Under the pieces are notes generated by a model that was not told where the DNA came from, ran no database searches, and was given only the letters and a program-made list of their open reading frames with translations. The position numbers and the translations under genes are program-made. A stretch of DNA of 64,000 nucleotides from Clostridiales bacterium. Its GTDB lineage: Bacteria; Bacillota; Clostridia; Lachnospirales; Lachnospiraceae. The stretch covers positions 8,435-72,434 of the forward strand of contig JAHAFI010000014.1 in assembly GCA_018374355.1 (NCBI GenBank), read 5' to 3'. Of this stretch, positions 1 through 7,518 are shown piece by piece; within the stretch, counting starts at the first letter, position 1; every line of letters begins with the position of its first letter.

Positions 1-1
1 T

Positions 2-967
2 ATGGAAAACTGCAGCACCTATTTGCTGATCGTGGCGGCATCCATTCCGTTCATTGCGCTTTATAATGCGGGAGCAGCGATATTCCGCTCAATGGGAGAC
101 TCCAAAACGGCTATGTACATGGCGCTGGTGATGAATGGCATCAATCTGGTGGGAAATGCGATTTTGATTTTCGGATTTCATATGGGCGTTGCGGGAGCAG
201 CGATCCCTACTCTGATTTCCCGCATGGTGGCGGCGATTGTGATTATCCTGATGCTGGCTGACCAGAAAAAAATGGTGCATCTGGAACTTCCGTTTACCTT
301 CCGCTTTGATATCCCCATGATGAAAAAGATTCTGGGAATCGGTATTCCAAACGGGCTGGAAAACAGTATGTTCCAGCTTGGAAAAATCCTTGTGCTCAGC
401 ATGGCTTCCGGTTTCGGAACGGCGGCGATTGCAGCAAATGCGGTGAGCAACAATATTGCCATGTTCCAGATTCTGGCAGGAGCGGCTACAGGCTTTGCGA
501 TTCTCACCGTATCCGCTCAGTGCGCCGGGGCGGGGGATTTTAAGCAGGTACGGTATTATACAAGAAAACTGGTGAAACTGACGTATATCGTCCAGATTGC
601 GATTAATGCCGTGGTACTGGCAGCGCTGCCGCTTTTGATCGGACTTTACAACCTGTCTCCGGAGGCGGCAGGCTACACAAAAGAAATTATCTGGTATCAC
701 GCCTTTTGCGTGGTAACCATTTGGCCGTTGTCCTTCTCCGTGCCCAATACCTTCCGCGCTGCGGCAGATGTGAAATATCCGATGATTCTGTCCATCATTT
801 CCATGTGGGTATTCAGAATCGGATTCAGTTGGCTTTTGGGTGTAAAACTGGATATGGGAATTTTGGGTATCTGGATAGCTATGACGATAGACTGGCTTTT
901 CCGGGCTGTCTGCTTCACAATCCGCTATCTGCGGGGAAGCTGGGTAAAAAGCTCTATGGCAGGATGA
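2..967 (+). CDS. MATE family efflux transporter (3' part)
   Basis: The frame is open from the window edge, so this is the C-terminal ~321 residues of a protein that is usually ~450 aa. It is a run of hydrophobic helices broken by short loops. The piece around residues 18-35 (GAAIFRSMGDSKTAMYM) and the second-half piece with IGIPNGLENSMFQLGK match the duplicated halves of MATE (NorM/DinF-like) transporters, which export drugs or metabolites in exchange for Na+ or H+ across the cytoplasmic membrane. The true start lies upstream of the window. Substrate cannot be inferred. Confidence 0.85.
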   Translation: MENCSTYLLIVAASIPFIALYNAGAAIFRSMGDSKTAMYMALVMNGINLVGNAILIFGFHMGVAGAAIPTLISRMVAAIVIILMLADQKKMVHLELPFTFRFDIPMMKKILGIGIPNGLENSMFQLGKILVLSMASGFGTAAIAANAVSNNIAMFQILAGAATGFAILTVSAQCAGAGDFKQVRYYTRKLVKLTYIVQIAINAVVLAALPLLIGLYNLSPEAAGYTKEIIWYHAFCVVTIWPLSFSVPNTFRAAADVKYPMILSIISMWVFRIGFSWLLGVKLDMGILGIWIAMTIDWLFRAVCFTIRYLRGSWVKSSMAG

Positions 968-999
968 GCCGATCAAGTTAAGATTTGAGCAGCCTGAGG

Positions 1000-1021
1000 C
1001 AAGTACACAGAGGTGTACTTG
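1000..1021. other. Perfect 9-bp hairpin after the MATE gene
   Basis: CAAGTACAC and GTGTACTTG pair perfectly around a 4-base loop (agag). It sits 33 bases after the MATE stop codon. No T-run follows, so it is not a classical terminator; it may protect a 3' end. Confidence 0.4.
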
Positions 1022-1093
1022 AACGAAGATACATAGTTTCCCCCTGCATTTCATAAGATAGAAAGAACACAGAGAAATGAAGGGGGAACAGAA

Positions 1094-2056
1094 TTGCATG
1101 ATCGTGGTTTGGGGGTATTGGAACAGTATGGACTGACGGCGAAATCCGTAATCCGGGGCAGGGGCGCCCTGATCTGTGACACGGAACAGGGGATGAAAAC
1201 TATCCGGGAATACTGGGGCTCCCCCAGAAAAATGGAGCAGCAGCGGCATCTGCAGCTGCATTGCAGGGAGGCCGGATTTGCACTGGTGGATCTGGTACTG
1301 GAAAATCAGGAGGGACAGGTGGTTACCACCGGAGAAGAAGGCGTGCCTTATGTGGTGCGGGACTGGTTTTACGGAAGGGAATGCGATACCCGGTCAGCAG
1401 AAGATGTCTGTAAAAGCGTCGCAGCTCTGGCAGATCTACATAAGGTAATGCAGATGGAGAGAGAAGAAACATCCATGCAGGGGGATCTGATCGAGGAATG
1501 CAGAAAGCATAACCGGGAGCTGAGGAGGATCAGAAAATTTCTCCAGAAGAAAAGAAAGAAAAATGAGTTTGAAGAAAAACTGGCGGCCAGCATCTCCCAC
1601 TTTTTGGAACAGGGGGAGGAAACGGTCCGGAAGCTGGAAGATTCCGACTATTACCGTTTGAGGCAGGAGCAGAAAAACAGTATCTGCCACGGGGAATGCA
1701 ACCAGCACAATATTTTATTTACCCGTGAGGGTATCGCCTTTACCAATTTTGAACACTGGAGCTACGAACTTCAGACGGCAGATCTTTATCAGTTTATGAG
1801 AAAAATTCTCGAGAAACACTGCTGGGATCTGCGGATCGGAAGAGAAATGCTGAAAGCTTATGAACGAAGAAAACCATTGTCCGAGGCTGAAATACTGAAT
1901 CTGAAGCTCCAGCTTTCCTATCCATGGAAATACTGGAAAATAGCCAATTTCTATACCAACAGCAATAAGGTCTGGATTTCCCAGAAAAATACGGAGAAAC
2001 TGGAACAGACCATAAAACAACTGGAACCGTGGAAGGCATTTTTGGAAAAACTATAA
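1094..2056 (+). CDS. CotS-family kinase-like spore coat protein
   Basis: 320 aa with the fold signature of the aminoglycoside phosphotransferase/CotS superfamily. A Brenner-like motif HGECNQHN lies near residues 203-210 and a TNFEHW segment near 220-225. CotS-like proteins are usually inner spore coat components in Firmicutes. The TTG start at 1094 is chosen because a strong AAGGGGG site ends 7 bases before it and no in-frame ATG lies near. Oddity: the catalytic Asp of HGD is Glu, and the metal-binding Asp of the DF(D/E)-type motif is Asn, so phosphotransfer activity is doubtful. It is a single-gene unit between the MATE gene and pgcA. Confidence 0.7.
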   Translation: MHDRGLGVLEQYGLTAKSVIRGRGALICDTEQGMKTIREYWGSPRKMEQQRHLQLHCREAGFALVDLVLENQEGQVVTTGEEGVPYVVRDWFYGRECDTRSAEDVCKSVAALADLHKVMQMEREETSMQGDLIEECRKHNRELRRIRKFLQKKRKKNEFEEKLAASISHFLEQGEETVRKLEDSDYYRLRQEQKNSICHGECNQHNILFTREGIAFTNFEHWSYELQTADLYQFMRKILEKHCWDLRIGREMLKAYERRKPLSEAEILNLKLQLSYPWKYWKIANFYTNSNKVWISQKNTEKLEQTIKQLEPWKAFLEKL

Positions 2057-2136
2057 TATTTTGCGTGGGTGTTTGACAAAAATTTGCATAAAAGTCTATG
2101 GAATCTTGCGGCTAAATAGTATATAATAAACAGAAA

Positions 2137-2192
2137 AGTAACTGTTCAGAAGGTCACTGTGACTATGAAGGACAGGGTCCTGAATAGTTACT
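2137..2192. repeat. Multi-arm inverted repeat ahead of pgcA
   Basis: The outer arms AGTAACTGTTCAG (2137-2149) and CTGAATAGTTACT (2180-2192) pair at 12 of 13 positions. Inside lie two smaller dyads, GTCAC-t-GTGAC (2153-2163) and GGAC-agg-GTCC (2170-2180). Together they form a cloverleaf-like element directly upstream of the pgcA ribosome binding site. The region is preceded by a TATAAT at 2122-2127. It may be a transcribed leader structure or a REP/MITE-like repeat. Confidence 0.55.
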
Positions 2193-2221
2193 ACGAGAAA
2201 AAGATTTTGGGAGGTACTGTG

Positions 2222-3958
2222 ATGGAGTACAGAGAGATTTACGAATCATGGCTGAGTAACCCGTATTTTGACGAGAAAACAAAAGAGGAATTAAAGGCAA
2301 TTGCAGATGATGATAAGGAAATCAAAGAAAGATTTTACCGGGAACTGGAATTTGGCACTGCCGGCCTCAGAGGAGTTATTGGTGCAGGAACAAACCGTAT
2401 GAACATTTATGTGGTAAGAAAGACCACACAGGGATTGGCAAACTATATCGCAGCGGTAAACGGACAGGAAAAAGGCGTTGCGATCGCATATGATTCCCGC
2501 CGCATGTCACCGGAATTTGCACAGGAAGCAGCTCTCTGTCTGGCAGCAAACGGCATCAAAGCGTATATTTTCGAGAGCCTTCGCCCCACACCGGAGCTTT
2601 CCTATGCAGTACGGAAGCTGGGATGTATCGCCGGCATTAACATTACAGCCAGCCACAATCCGCCGGAGTACAACGGATATAAGGTATACTGGGAAGACGG
2701 CGCTCAGATCACACCGCCTCATGACAGCGGCATTATGGGCGAAGTTCAGAAAGTAACTGATTATAATGAAGTGAAAACCATGGACAAAGAGGAGGCTGAG
2801 AAAGCCGGCCTGTATATCGTGATCGGAAAAGAAATCGATGACGCATATATGGAAGAGCTGAAGAGTCAGGTAATCCATATGGACGCTATCAAAGCCATGG
2901 CAAAAGAATTGAAGATCGTATATTCCCCGCTTCACGGAACCGGAAATATTCCGGCAAGAAGAGTTTTGAAAGAGCTGGGATTTGAAAATGTATATGTGGT
3001 GGAGGAGCAGGAACTGCCGGATGGCGAATTCCCAACCGTAAGCTATCCGAACCCGGAATCCGACGAAGCTTTCGATCTGGGACTGAAGCTTGCAAAAGAA
3101 GTGGATGCAGATCTGGTACTTGCTACGGACCCGGATGCAGACCGTCTGGGTGTGCGTGTAAAAGACGCCGTAACCGGAGAATATCATACCCTTACCGGAA
3201 ATATGTCCGGCTGTCTGCTGGAAGAGTATGAACTGAGCCAGAGAAAAGCTGTAAACGGAAGCCTTCCGGAGGACGGTGCTGTAATCAGCACCATCGTAAC
3301 CACCAATATGGCAGCAGCCATTGCAAAGTCCTATGGCCTTCGTTTCATCGAAGTTCTGACAGGCTTCAAATTCATCGGACAGCAGATTCTGGGCTTCGAA
3401 CAGAGCGGAAAAGGAACTTATCTGTTTGGATTTGAGGAAAGCTACGGCTGCCTGATCGGTACCCATGCAAGAGACAAGGACGCTATCGTGGCTACTATGG
3501 CTCTGTGCGAAGCAGCGGCATATTATAAAACTCAGGGCAAAACACTGTGGGATGCCATGATTGATATGTATGAAAAATACGGATATTACAAAGATGATAT
3601 TCAGTCCATCACTCTGAAAGGAATTGAAGGACTGGCTAAGATTCAGGAGATTTTGGATACTCTTCGTACAAATCCGCCGAAACAGATCGGAGCGTATGAG
3701 GTACTGTCCGCAAGAGATTACAAGAAAGATACGATTGTTGACCTGAAGACAGGAGAAACAACTGCTACAGGTCTGCCAAACTCCAACGTTTTGTATTATG
3801 ACATGAATGACGACGCATGGCTTTGCGTAAGACCTTCCGGAACAGAACCGAAAGTAAAATTCTACTACGGTGTGAAAGGAACCTCTCTGGAAGACGCTGA
3901 TGCAAAATCAACCGCTCTCGGCAAAGAAGTACTGGCTATGATCGATAAAATGCTGTAG
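2222..3958 (+). CDS. pgcA: Phospho-sugar mutase (alpha-phosphoglucomutase type)
   Basis: 578 aa from the ATG at 2222, which has GGGAGG 8 bases upstream. An upstream in-frame GTG at 2159 would add 21 residues that belong to the inverted-repeat leader and is rejected. It interconverts glucose-1-phosphate and glucose-6-phosphate in the cytoplasm, feeding glycogen, UDP-glucose and cell-wall precursors. Visible motifs are the active-site serine loop TASHNPPEYNGYK (~residue 143), the metal loop DPDADRLG (~304), the sugar-binding GFEESYG (~404) and the phosphate-binding RPSGTEPK (~545). The length matches Bacillus PgcA. It is followed by hup with its own promoter. Confidence 0.93.
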   Translation: MEYREIYESWLSNPYFDEKTKEELKAIADDDKEIKERFYRELEFGTAGLRGVIGAGTNRMNIYVVRKTTQGLANYIAAVNGQEKGVAIAYDSRRMSPEFAQEAALCLAANGIKAYIFESLRPTPELSYAVRKLGCIAGINITASHNPPEYNGYKVYWEDGAQITPPHDSGIMGEVQKVTDYNEVKTMDKEEAEKAGLYIVIGKEIDDAYMEELKSQVIHMDAIKAMAKELKIVYSPLHGTGNIPARRVLKELGFENVYVVEEQELPDGEFPTVSYPNPESDEAFDLGLKLAKEVDADLVLATDPDADRLGVRVKDAVTGEYHTLTGNMSGCLLEEYELSQRKAVNGSLPEDGAVISTIVTTNMAAAIAKSYGLRFIEVLTGFKFIGQQILGFEQSGKGTYLFGFEESYGCLIGTHARDKDAIVATMALCEAAAYYKTQGKTLWDAMIDMYEKYGYYKDDIQSITLKGIEGLAKIQEILDTLRTNPPKQIGAYEVLSARDYKKDTIVDLKTGETTATGLPNSNVLYYDMNDDAWLCVRPSGTEPKVKFYYGVKGTSLEDADAKSTALGKEVLAMIDKML

Positions 3959-3988
3959 GAAACGAAGACAAAATATCGGCAAAAATCC

Positions 3989-4027
3989 TTGACAAACTAC
4001 ACCTGACAGTATATAAATAGGTGTAGT
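3989..4027 (+). promoter_or_regulatory. hup promoter with 9-bp dyad around the -10
   Basis: TTGACA (3989-3994), 17-bp spacer, TATAAA (4012-4017) is a near-consensus sigma-A promoter. ACTACACCT (3996-4004) and AGGTGTAGT (4019-4027) form a perfect 9-bp inverted repeat enclosing the -10 element, a position expected for a repressor operator. Confidence 0.8.
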
Positions 4028-4062
4028 AAAGACAAATACCAGATACTTATAGGAGGAACAAA

Positions 4063-4338
4063 ATGAACAAAACAGAATTAATTGCAGCAATGACAGAACA
4101 GACAGAGTTATCTAAAAAGGATGCAGAAGCTGCTTTAAAAGCATTTATCGATGTTGTATCTGAAGAATTAAAGAAAGGTGAAAAAGTTCAGTTGGTTGGA
4201 TTCGGAACCTTCGAAGTTTCTGAAAGAGCAGCAAGAGAAGGAAGAAATCCTGCTACTGGCGAAACCATGACAATCAAAGCTTCCAAAGCTCCGAGATTCA
4301 AAGCAGGAAAAGCTTTAAAAGACATGGTTAACGAATAA
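4063..4338 (+). CDS. hup: HU family DNA-binding protein
   Basis: 91 aa, the standard length for HU/HBsu. It starts MNKTELIAAMTEQ and carries the GFGTFEVSERAAREGRNPATG beta-arm region (residues ~46-66), which wraps the minor groove, and a C-terminal FKAGKALKDMV. It compacts the nucleoid as a homodimer. RBS AGGAGG lies upstream of the ATG. Its strong promoter carries a dyad (see 3989-4027). It is probably monocistronic or read into rqcP. Confidence 0.97.
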   Translation: MNKTELIAAMTEQTELSKKDAEAALKAFIDVVSEELKKGEKVQLVGFGTFEVSERAAREGRNPATGETMTIKASKAPRFKAGKALKDMVNE

Positions 4339-4445
4339 TCTGAAATAGAACAGGTTGATCTTGAATGTAAAAGGAACGTGTTTTTGCGGATGGAGGGTTT
4401 TCTGTCTGTGAAAGCACGTTCATTTTTTGAAAGGAGTTACAAGCT

Positions 4446-4685
4446 ATGAGATTAGATAAATATCTAAAGGTTTCCCGCCTGATCAAACGGCGGACCGTAG
4501 CAAATGAAGCCTGCGATGCGGGAAGAGTGCTGATCAATGACCGCCCGGCCAAAGCCTCCGCTCAGGTGAAAACCGGAGATGTGCTGGAGATTCAGTTCGG
4601 AAGCAAGGCCGTGAAGGTGGAAGTGCTGAATGTTCAGGAGACGGTCAAAAAAGAAGAGGCTCAGGAGCTATACCGGTACCTGTAA
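4446..4685 (+). CDS. rqcP: S4-domain RNA-binding protein RqcP
   Basis: 79 aa consisting almost entirely of one S4 domain: MRLDKYLKVSRLIKRRT at the N-terminus, then the KxGDVLEIQFG turn. It matches Bacillus YabO/RqcP in sequence and length. The family binds the 50S subunit during ribosome-associated quality control, helping RqcH add alanine tails to stalled chains. RBS AAGGAG is present. A GAAGCC-tgaaa-GGCTTC hairpin without T-run follows at 4708-4724. It sits next to yabP/yabQ, as in many Firmicutes. Confidence 0.92.
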   Translation: MRLDKYLKVSRLIKRRTVANEACDAGRVLINDRPAKASAQVKTGDVLEIQFGSKAVKVEVLNVQETVKKEEAQELYRYL

Positions 4686-4805
4686 AACTTATAGGACAAA
4701 AACAGCAGAAGCCTGAAAGGCTTCATGGTTACCTGAATAGAGGTGAAAATCCCTTCATATAATGTACAATAGTCCGACTAGGTACATGATATGGAGGGAT
4801 TTTTT

Positions 4806-5090
4806 ATGGAGGAGAAACAGACGACAGTCCACCAGTTGCATCTGCGGGAACGAAAGGCAGGAACGATGACGGGAATTGTGGATGTGATGTCCTTTGACTC
4901 GGAGCAGATTTTTCTGGAAACCACTCAGGGAATGCTGACCATCAAGGGGAAGGAGCTTCATATCAGCCGTCTGCATCTGGAACAGGGGGAGGTGGATATC
5001 GAAGGGATGGTAGACAGTCTGGTCTATACGGAGAACGGACCTTATGGAAAAAAACAGAAAGGAAGCCTGATGAAAAGGCTGTTTGAGTAG
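4806..5090 (+). CDS. yabP: Sporulation protein YabP
   Basis: 94 aa from the ATG at 4806, which has GGAGGG 7 bases upstream; an in-frame ATG 15 bases earlier overlaps that site and is rejected. The pattern HxLxLxxRxxGxxTGIxDVxSFDxxxIxLxTxxGxLxIKGxxLHIxxLxLExGxVxIEGxVxSLxY is that of the YabP family, needed for sporulation and expressed in the mother cell. Upstream, CATATAAT at 4756-4763 resembles a sigma-E -10 element, but the matching -35 is weak. Confidence 0.9.
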   Translation: MEEKQTTVHQLHLRERKAGTMTGIVDVMSFDSEQIFLETTQGMLTIKGKELHISRLHLEQGEVDIEGMVDSLVYTENGPYGKKQKGSLMKRLFE

Positions 5091-5093
5091 GAT

Positions 5094-5492
5094 ATGAGCG
5101 CCTACATGGGAAAAGAGCTGGTTCTGTTCATGAAGTCCCTGTGGTACGGTTCCGTTCTTTTAATCGCCTATGACTGTCTGAGAATCCTGCGGACGGTATT
5201 CCGTCATTCCGGCAGGATGGTGGCTGTTCAGGATCTGCTCTTCTGGATCGGGAGCGGCCTGTTTCTGTTTTCCCGGTTTTTTCGTGAAAATTCCGGGATT
5301 CTCCGTACCTATCTGTTTGTGGGGACAGCAGTGGGGATGGCATCATGGTATTTCTCGCTGAGCGCATTTTTTGTCGGTTTTACGTCTGGATGGATGATAA
5401 AAATCAAGAGAAAAATACTTATTTGGGTAAAAAGGTTGAAATTTTGGATTACCCGTTGTAGAATCTCCTTAGATAAGAGAAGATACAGGTGA
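5094..5492 (+). CDS. yabQ: Spore cortex biosynthesis protein YabQ
   Basis: 132 aa with about four hydrophobic segments (residues ~10-28, 43-60, 68-85, 86-103) and a basic C-terminal tail ending LDKRRYR. This is the membrane topology and length of YabQ, which localises to the outer forespore membrane and is needed for cortex formation. It starts 3 bases after the yabP stop, so the two are translationally coupled. Confidence 0.85.
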   Translation: MSAYMGKELVLFMKSLWYGSVLLIAYDCLRILRTVFRHSGRMVAVQDLLFWIGSGLFLFSRFFRENSGILRTYLFVGTAVGMASWYFSLSAFFVGFTSGWMIKIKRKILIWVKRLKFWITRCRISLDKRRYR

Positions 5493-5526
5493 AAACAGAG
5501 AGAAAATCCGGACAAAGGAGAGAAAC

Positions 5527-5859
5527 ATGGTAAAAAAGAAAGAAGCCAGAAGAAAGAAAAACAAAAAAGCAAAACGGTCCAACATTCAGAATAGAGCAGC
5601 CATGCTGGGAATCAGCGGTGTGATCTGTATGCTGCTGGTGGTTCTCCTTTTTGAGGGACGTTCTCTGAAACTCAGAAGAGACGCCAACGAGGTGAAAACG
5701 GAGCAGTTGATCAAGCAGCAGGAAGAGGAAGAAGCCCGTACCGGTGAGATCGAAGATCTGCAAAAATACATCCAGAGCGATGAATACACCGAGAAGATTG
5801 CAAAAGAAAAAATCGGTCTGGTGAAAGAAAATGAAATTATTTTTAAGGAAGTCAAATAA
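5527..5859 (+). CDS. divIC: Septum formation initiator DivIC (FtsB-like)
   Basis: 110 aa. A very basic cytoplasmic N-terminus (KKKEARRKKNKKAKR) is followed by one transmembrane helix (residues ~29-47) and an extracytoplasmic coiled coil (QLIKQQEEEEARTGEIEDLQKYIQ). A conserved GLVKENEIIFK tail resembles the FtsB/DivIC family end. It bridges FtsL and DivIB/FtsQ in the divisome. Its place between yabQ and spoIIE is the usual one. Confidence 0.85.
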   Translation: MVKKKEARRKKNKKAKRSNIQNRAAMLGISGVICMLLVVLLFEGRSLKLRRDANEVKTEQLIKQQEEEEARTGEIEDLQKYIQSDEYTEKIAKEKIGLVKENEIIFKEVK

Positions 5860-5903
5860 GGGTTCGGATTTTGTCTAAAAATTTTTTTGCCGGCCTTCGG
5901 GAA

Positions 5904-5937
5904 TTTGACAAGTTTTTCGAATAAAGACATCTATAAT
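5904..5937 (+). promoter_or_regulatory. Candidate Spo0A-type promoter of spoIIE
   Basis: TTGACA (5905-5910) and TATAAT (5932-5937) are both consensus but are 21 bp apart, too far for ordinary sigma-A use. As I recall, the Bacillus spoIIE and spoIIG promoters have this same over-long spacing and depend on Spo0A. Two 6-of-7 matches to the 0A box are present: TTTGACA at 5904-5910 and TTTCGAA at 5915-5921. Confidence 0.6.
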
Positions 5938-5998
5938 ACTCCTTTAAGGAATACCGGGCGGCGAATGCTCCGGCAGAAAATAAGGAGGTCATGGATGC

Positions 5999-7477
5999 AT
6001 GCAGATGTGGATGATTGCCATGCTCGCTGTCAGTGCCTTGCTGATTGTTCGGGACATGGCAAAACTTATTTTCACCGATAAGAAAAAAGGGAAACCAATA
6101 TACGATGCCTATCCGCAGAAAGAGAAGATTGAACGGTACGCCAGAGCATTTCAGAGACTGGCCCATACCTTCTATGAGATGCCGAACCATCAGGAGCAGT
6201 TGACCCAGACGGAGATACAGGATATTTTTTCCAAGGTGCAGGATCAGGTGTGTAAGGACTGCCCCCAGATGGAAAAATGCTGGAAGCAGAGGGAAAACCA
6301 GACCAGCCAGAAGGTATTCAGCCTTTTGCAGGTGATCGAGGAAGGGAATCAGGACCGATTTTTAAGGGCGCAGGGAGAATGGATCGGAGAGTGCAGACAG
6401 GCGGTGAATTTTACCGGGGAGCTGCAGCGGATATTTTTTGAGGCCAGAGAGGAGCTTTTGTACAGGAACCGACTGATTGAGAACCGTTTGGCCGTGGCGG
6501 AGCAGTTGAATGAAGTTGCCCGGCTGATTCAGCGGATTTCGGGGGATGTGAGTGATATCTGTACTGTTCCCACGGCAATGGAGGAAAAAATCAGAAAACA
6601 GCTCCAAAAGCAGAATATCGTGGTCAAGCAGGTATGGATGCTGTCCAAGGCAGATGAAAAATGGAGGATTTTCCTGACTATCCGGGCGAGGGGCGGACAG
6701 TGTATGACCATGCGGGAGGTGGCGCGCCAGCTCTCCCAAGTCTGCGGCTGCCGGATGGTTCCCTCTAAAGAGAGCAGGGCGGTGCTGAACAGTGAACTCA
6801 GAACCGTCCTGTTTACCGAGGAAGTCAACTATAAAGTGCTGTACGGGGTGGCGAGAGTGACGAAGGAGAGGGAGACCGTTTCCGGGGATAATTACGCCTG
6901 TGCCTGTACGGACGAACAGTTTGTCATGTGCCTGTCAGATGGGATGGGCTCCGGTGTCGAGGCCTGCCGGGAGAGTGAGACGGTGGTGGAACTGCTGGAG
7001 CAGTTTGTGACCTCGGGATTTTCCCGGGAAACGGCGGCCCGGATGGTGAACTCCGCATTGGTGCTTCAGCGGAAAAACGGGATGTTTTCCAGTGTGGATG
7101 TGTGCTCGCTGGACCTGTATACGGGAATCTGTGAATTTCTGAAAGCCGGGGCGGCAACCACTTTTATCAGGCGTTCCAACTGGGTGGAGACGATTACCTC
7201 CACCAGCATGGCGGCAGGATTGGTGCAGCAGTTGGATTTTGAGAAAACCTCCAAAAAGCTGTACGATGGGGATTATCTGGTGATGGTCACTGACGGGGTT
7301 TTGGATGCCCTTCCTGATGAAAAAGAGGAAGAGACGATGAAAGAAATCATTCTTCAGGCAAGGGAAGATATGCCGAGGGAACTGGGAAGATACATTCTGG
7401 AAAAGGTATTGAGCTACTGCGATTACCGGGTACAGGATGATATGACGGTTCTTGTGGCAGGCATGTGGAAAAAATAA
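5999..7477 (+). CDS. spoIIE: SpoIIE-like PP2C phosphatase, short membrane form
   Basis: 492 aa. It has one N-terminal hydrophobic stretch (residues ~2-17), a middle region with CxxCxxMxxCW cysteines (~res 81-90), and a C-terminal PP2C phosphatase domain with SDGMGSG (~315), VTDGVLDA (~430) and DDMTVLVAG (~480) metal-binding motifs. SpoIIE dephosphorylates SpoIIAA to release sigma-F in the forespore. Bacillus SpoIIE is ~820 aa with about ten membrane helices; here that part is reduced to one. ATG 5999 is chosen because AAGGAGG ends 10 bases upstream; the ATGs at 5991 and 5995 are in other frames. The 139-base upstream gap holds the candidate Spo0A promoter. Confidence 0.82.
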   Translation: MQMWMIAMLAVSALLIVRDMAKLIFTDKKKGKPIYDAYPQKEKIERYARAFQRLAHTFYEMPNHQEQLTQTEIQDIFSKVQDQVCKDCPQMEKCWKQRENQTSQKVFSLLQVIEEGNQDRFLRAQGEWIGECRQAVNFTGELQRIFFEAREELLYRNRLIENRLAVAEQLNEVARLIQRISGDVSDICTVPTAMEEKIRKQLQKQNIVVKQVWMLSKADEKWRIFLTIRARGGQCMTMREVARQLSQVCGCRMVPSKESRAVLNSELRTVLFTEEVNYKVLYGVARVTKERETVSGDNYACACTDEQFVMCLSDGMGSGVEACRESETVVELLEQFVTSGFSRETAARMVNSALVLQRKNGMFSSVDVCSLDLYTGICEFLKAGAATTFIRRSNWVETITSTSMAAGLVQQLDFEKTSKKLYDGDYLVMVTDGVLDALPDEKEEETMKEIILQAREDMPRELGRYILEKVLSYCDYRVQDDMTVLVAGMWKK

Positions 7478-7518
7478 AAACCATGGGGATACAAAAAGAG
7501 AAAGGAAATTCTGCTCCT

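Noticed and set aside
89..1261. 390-codon minus-strand ORF across the MATE gene and CotS start
   Set aside because: Shadow of the MATE coding frame with low-complexity, Cys/His-rich sequence, no RBS, and crossing an intergenic hairpin.
2073..2127. TTGACA...TATAAT as one pgcA promoter
   Set aside because: The elements are 43 bp apart; they cannot act as a normal -35/-10 pair.
2507..3466. 319-codon minus-strand ORF opposite pgcA
   Set aside because: Antisense shadow of a well-supported enzyme; no family signature.
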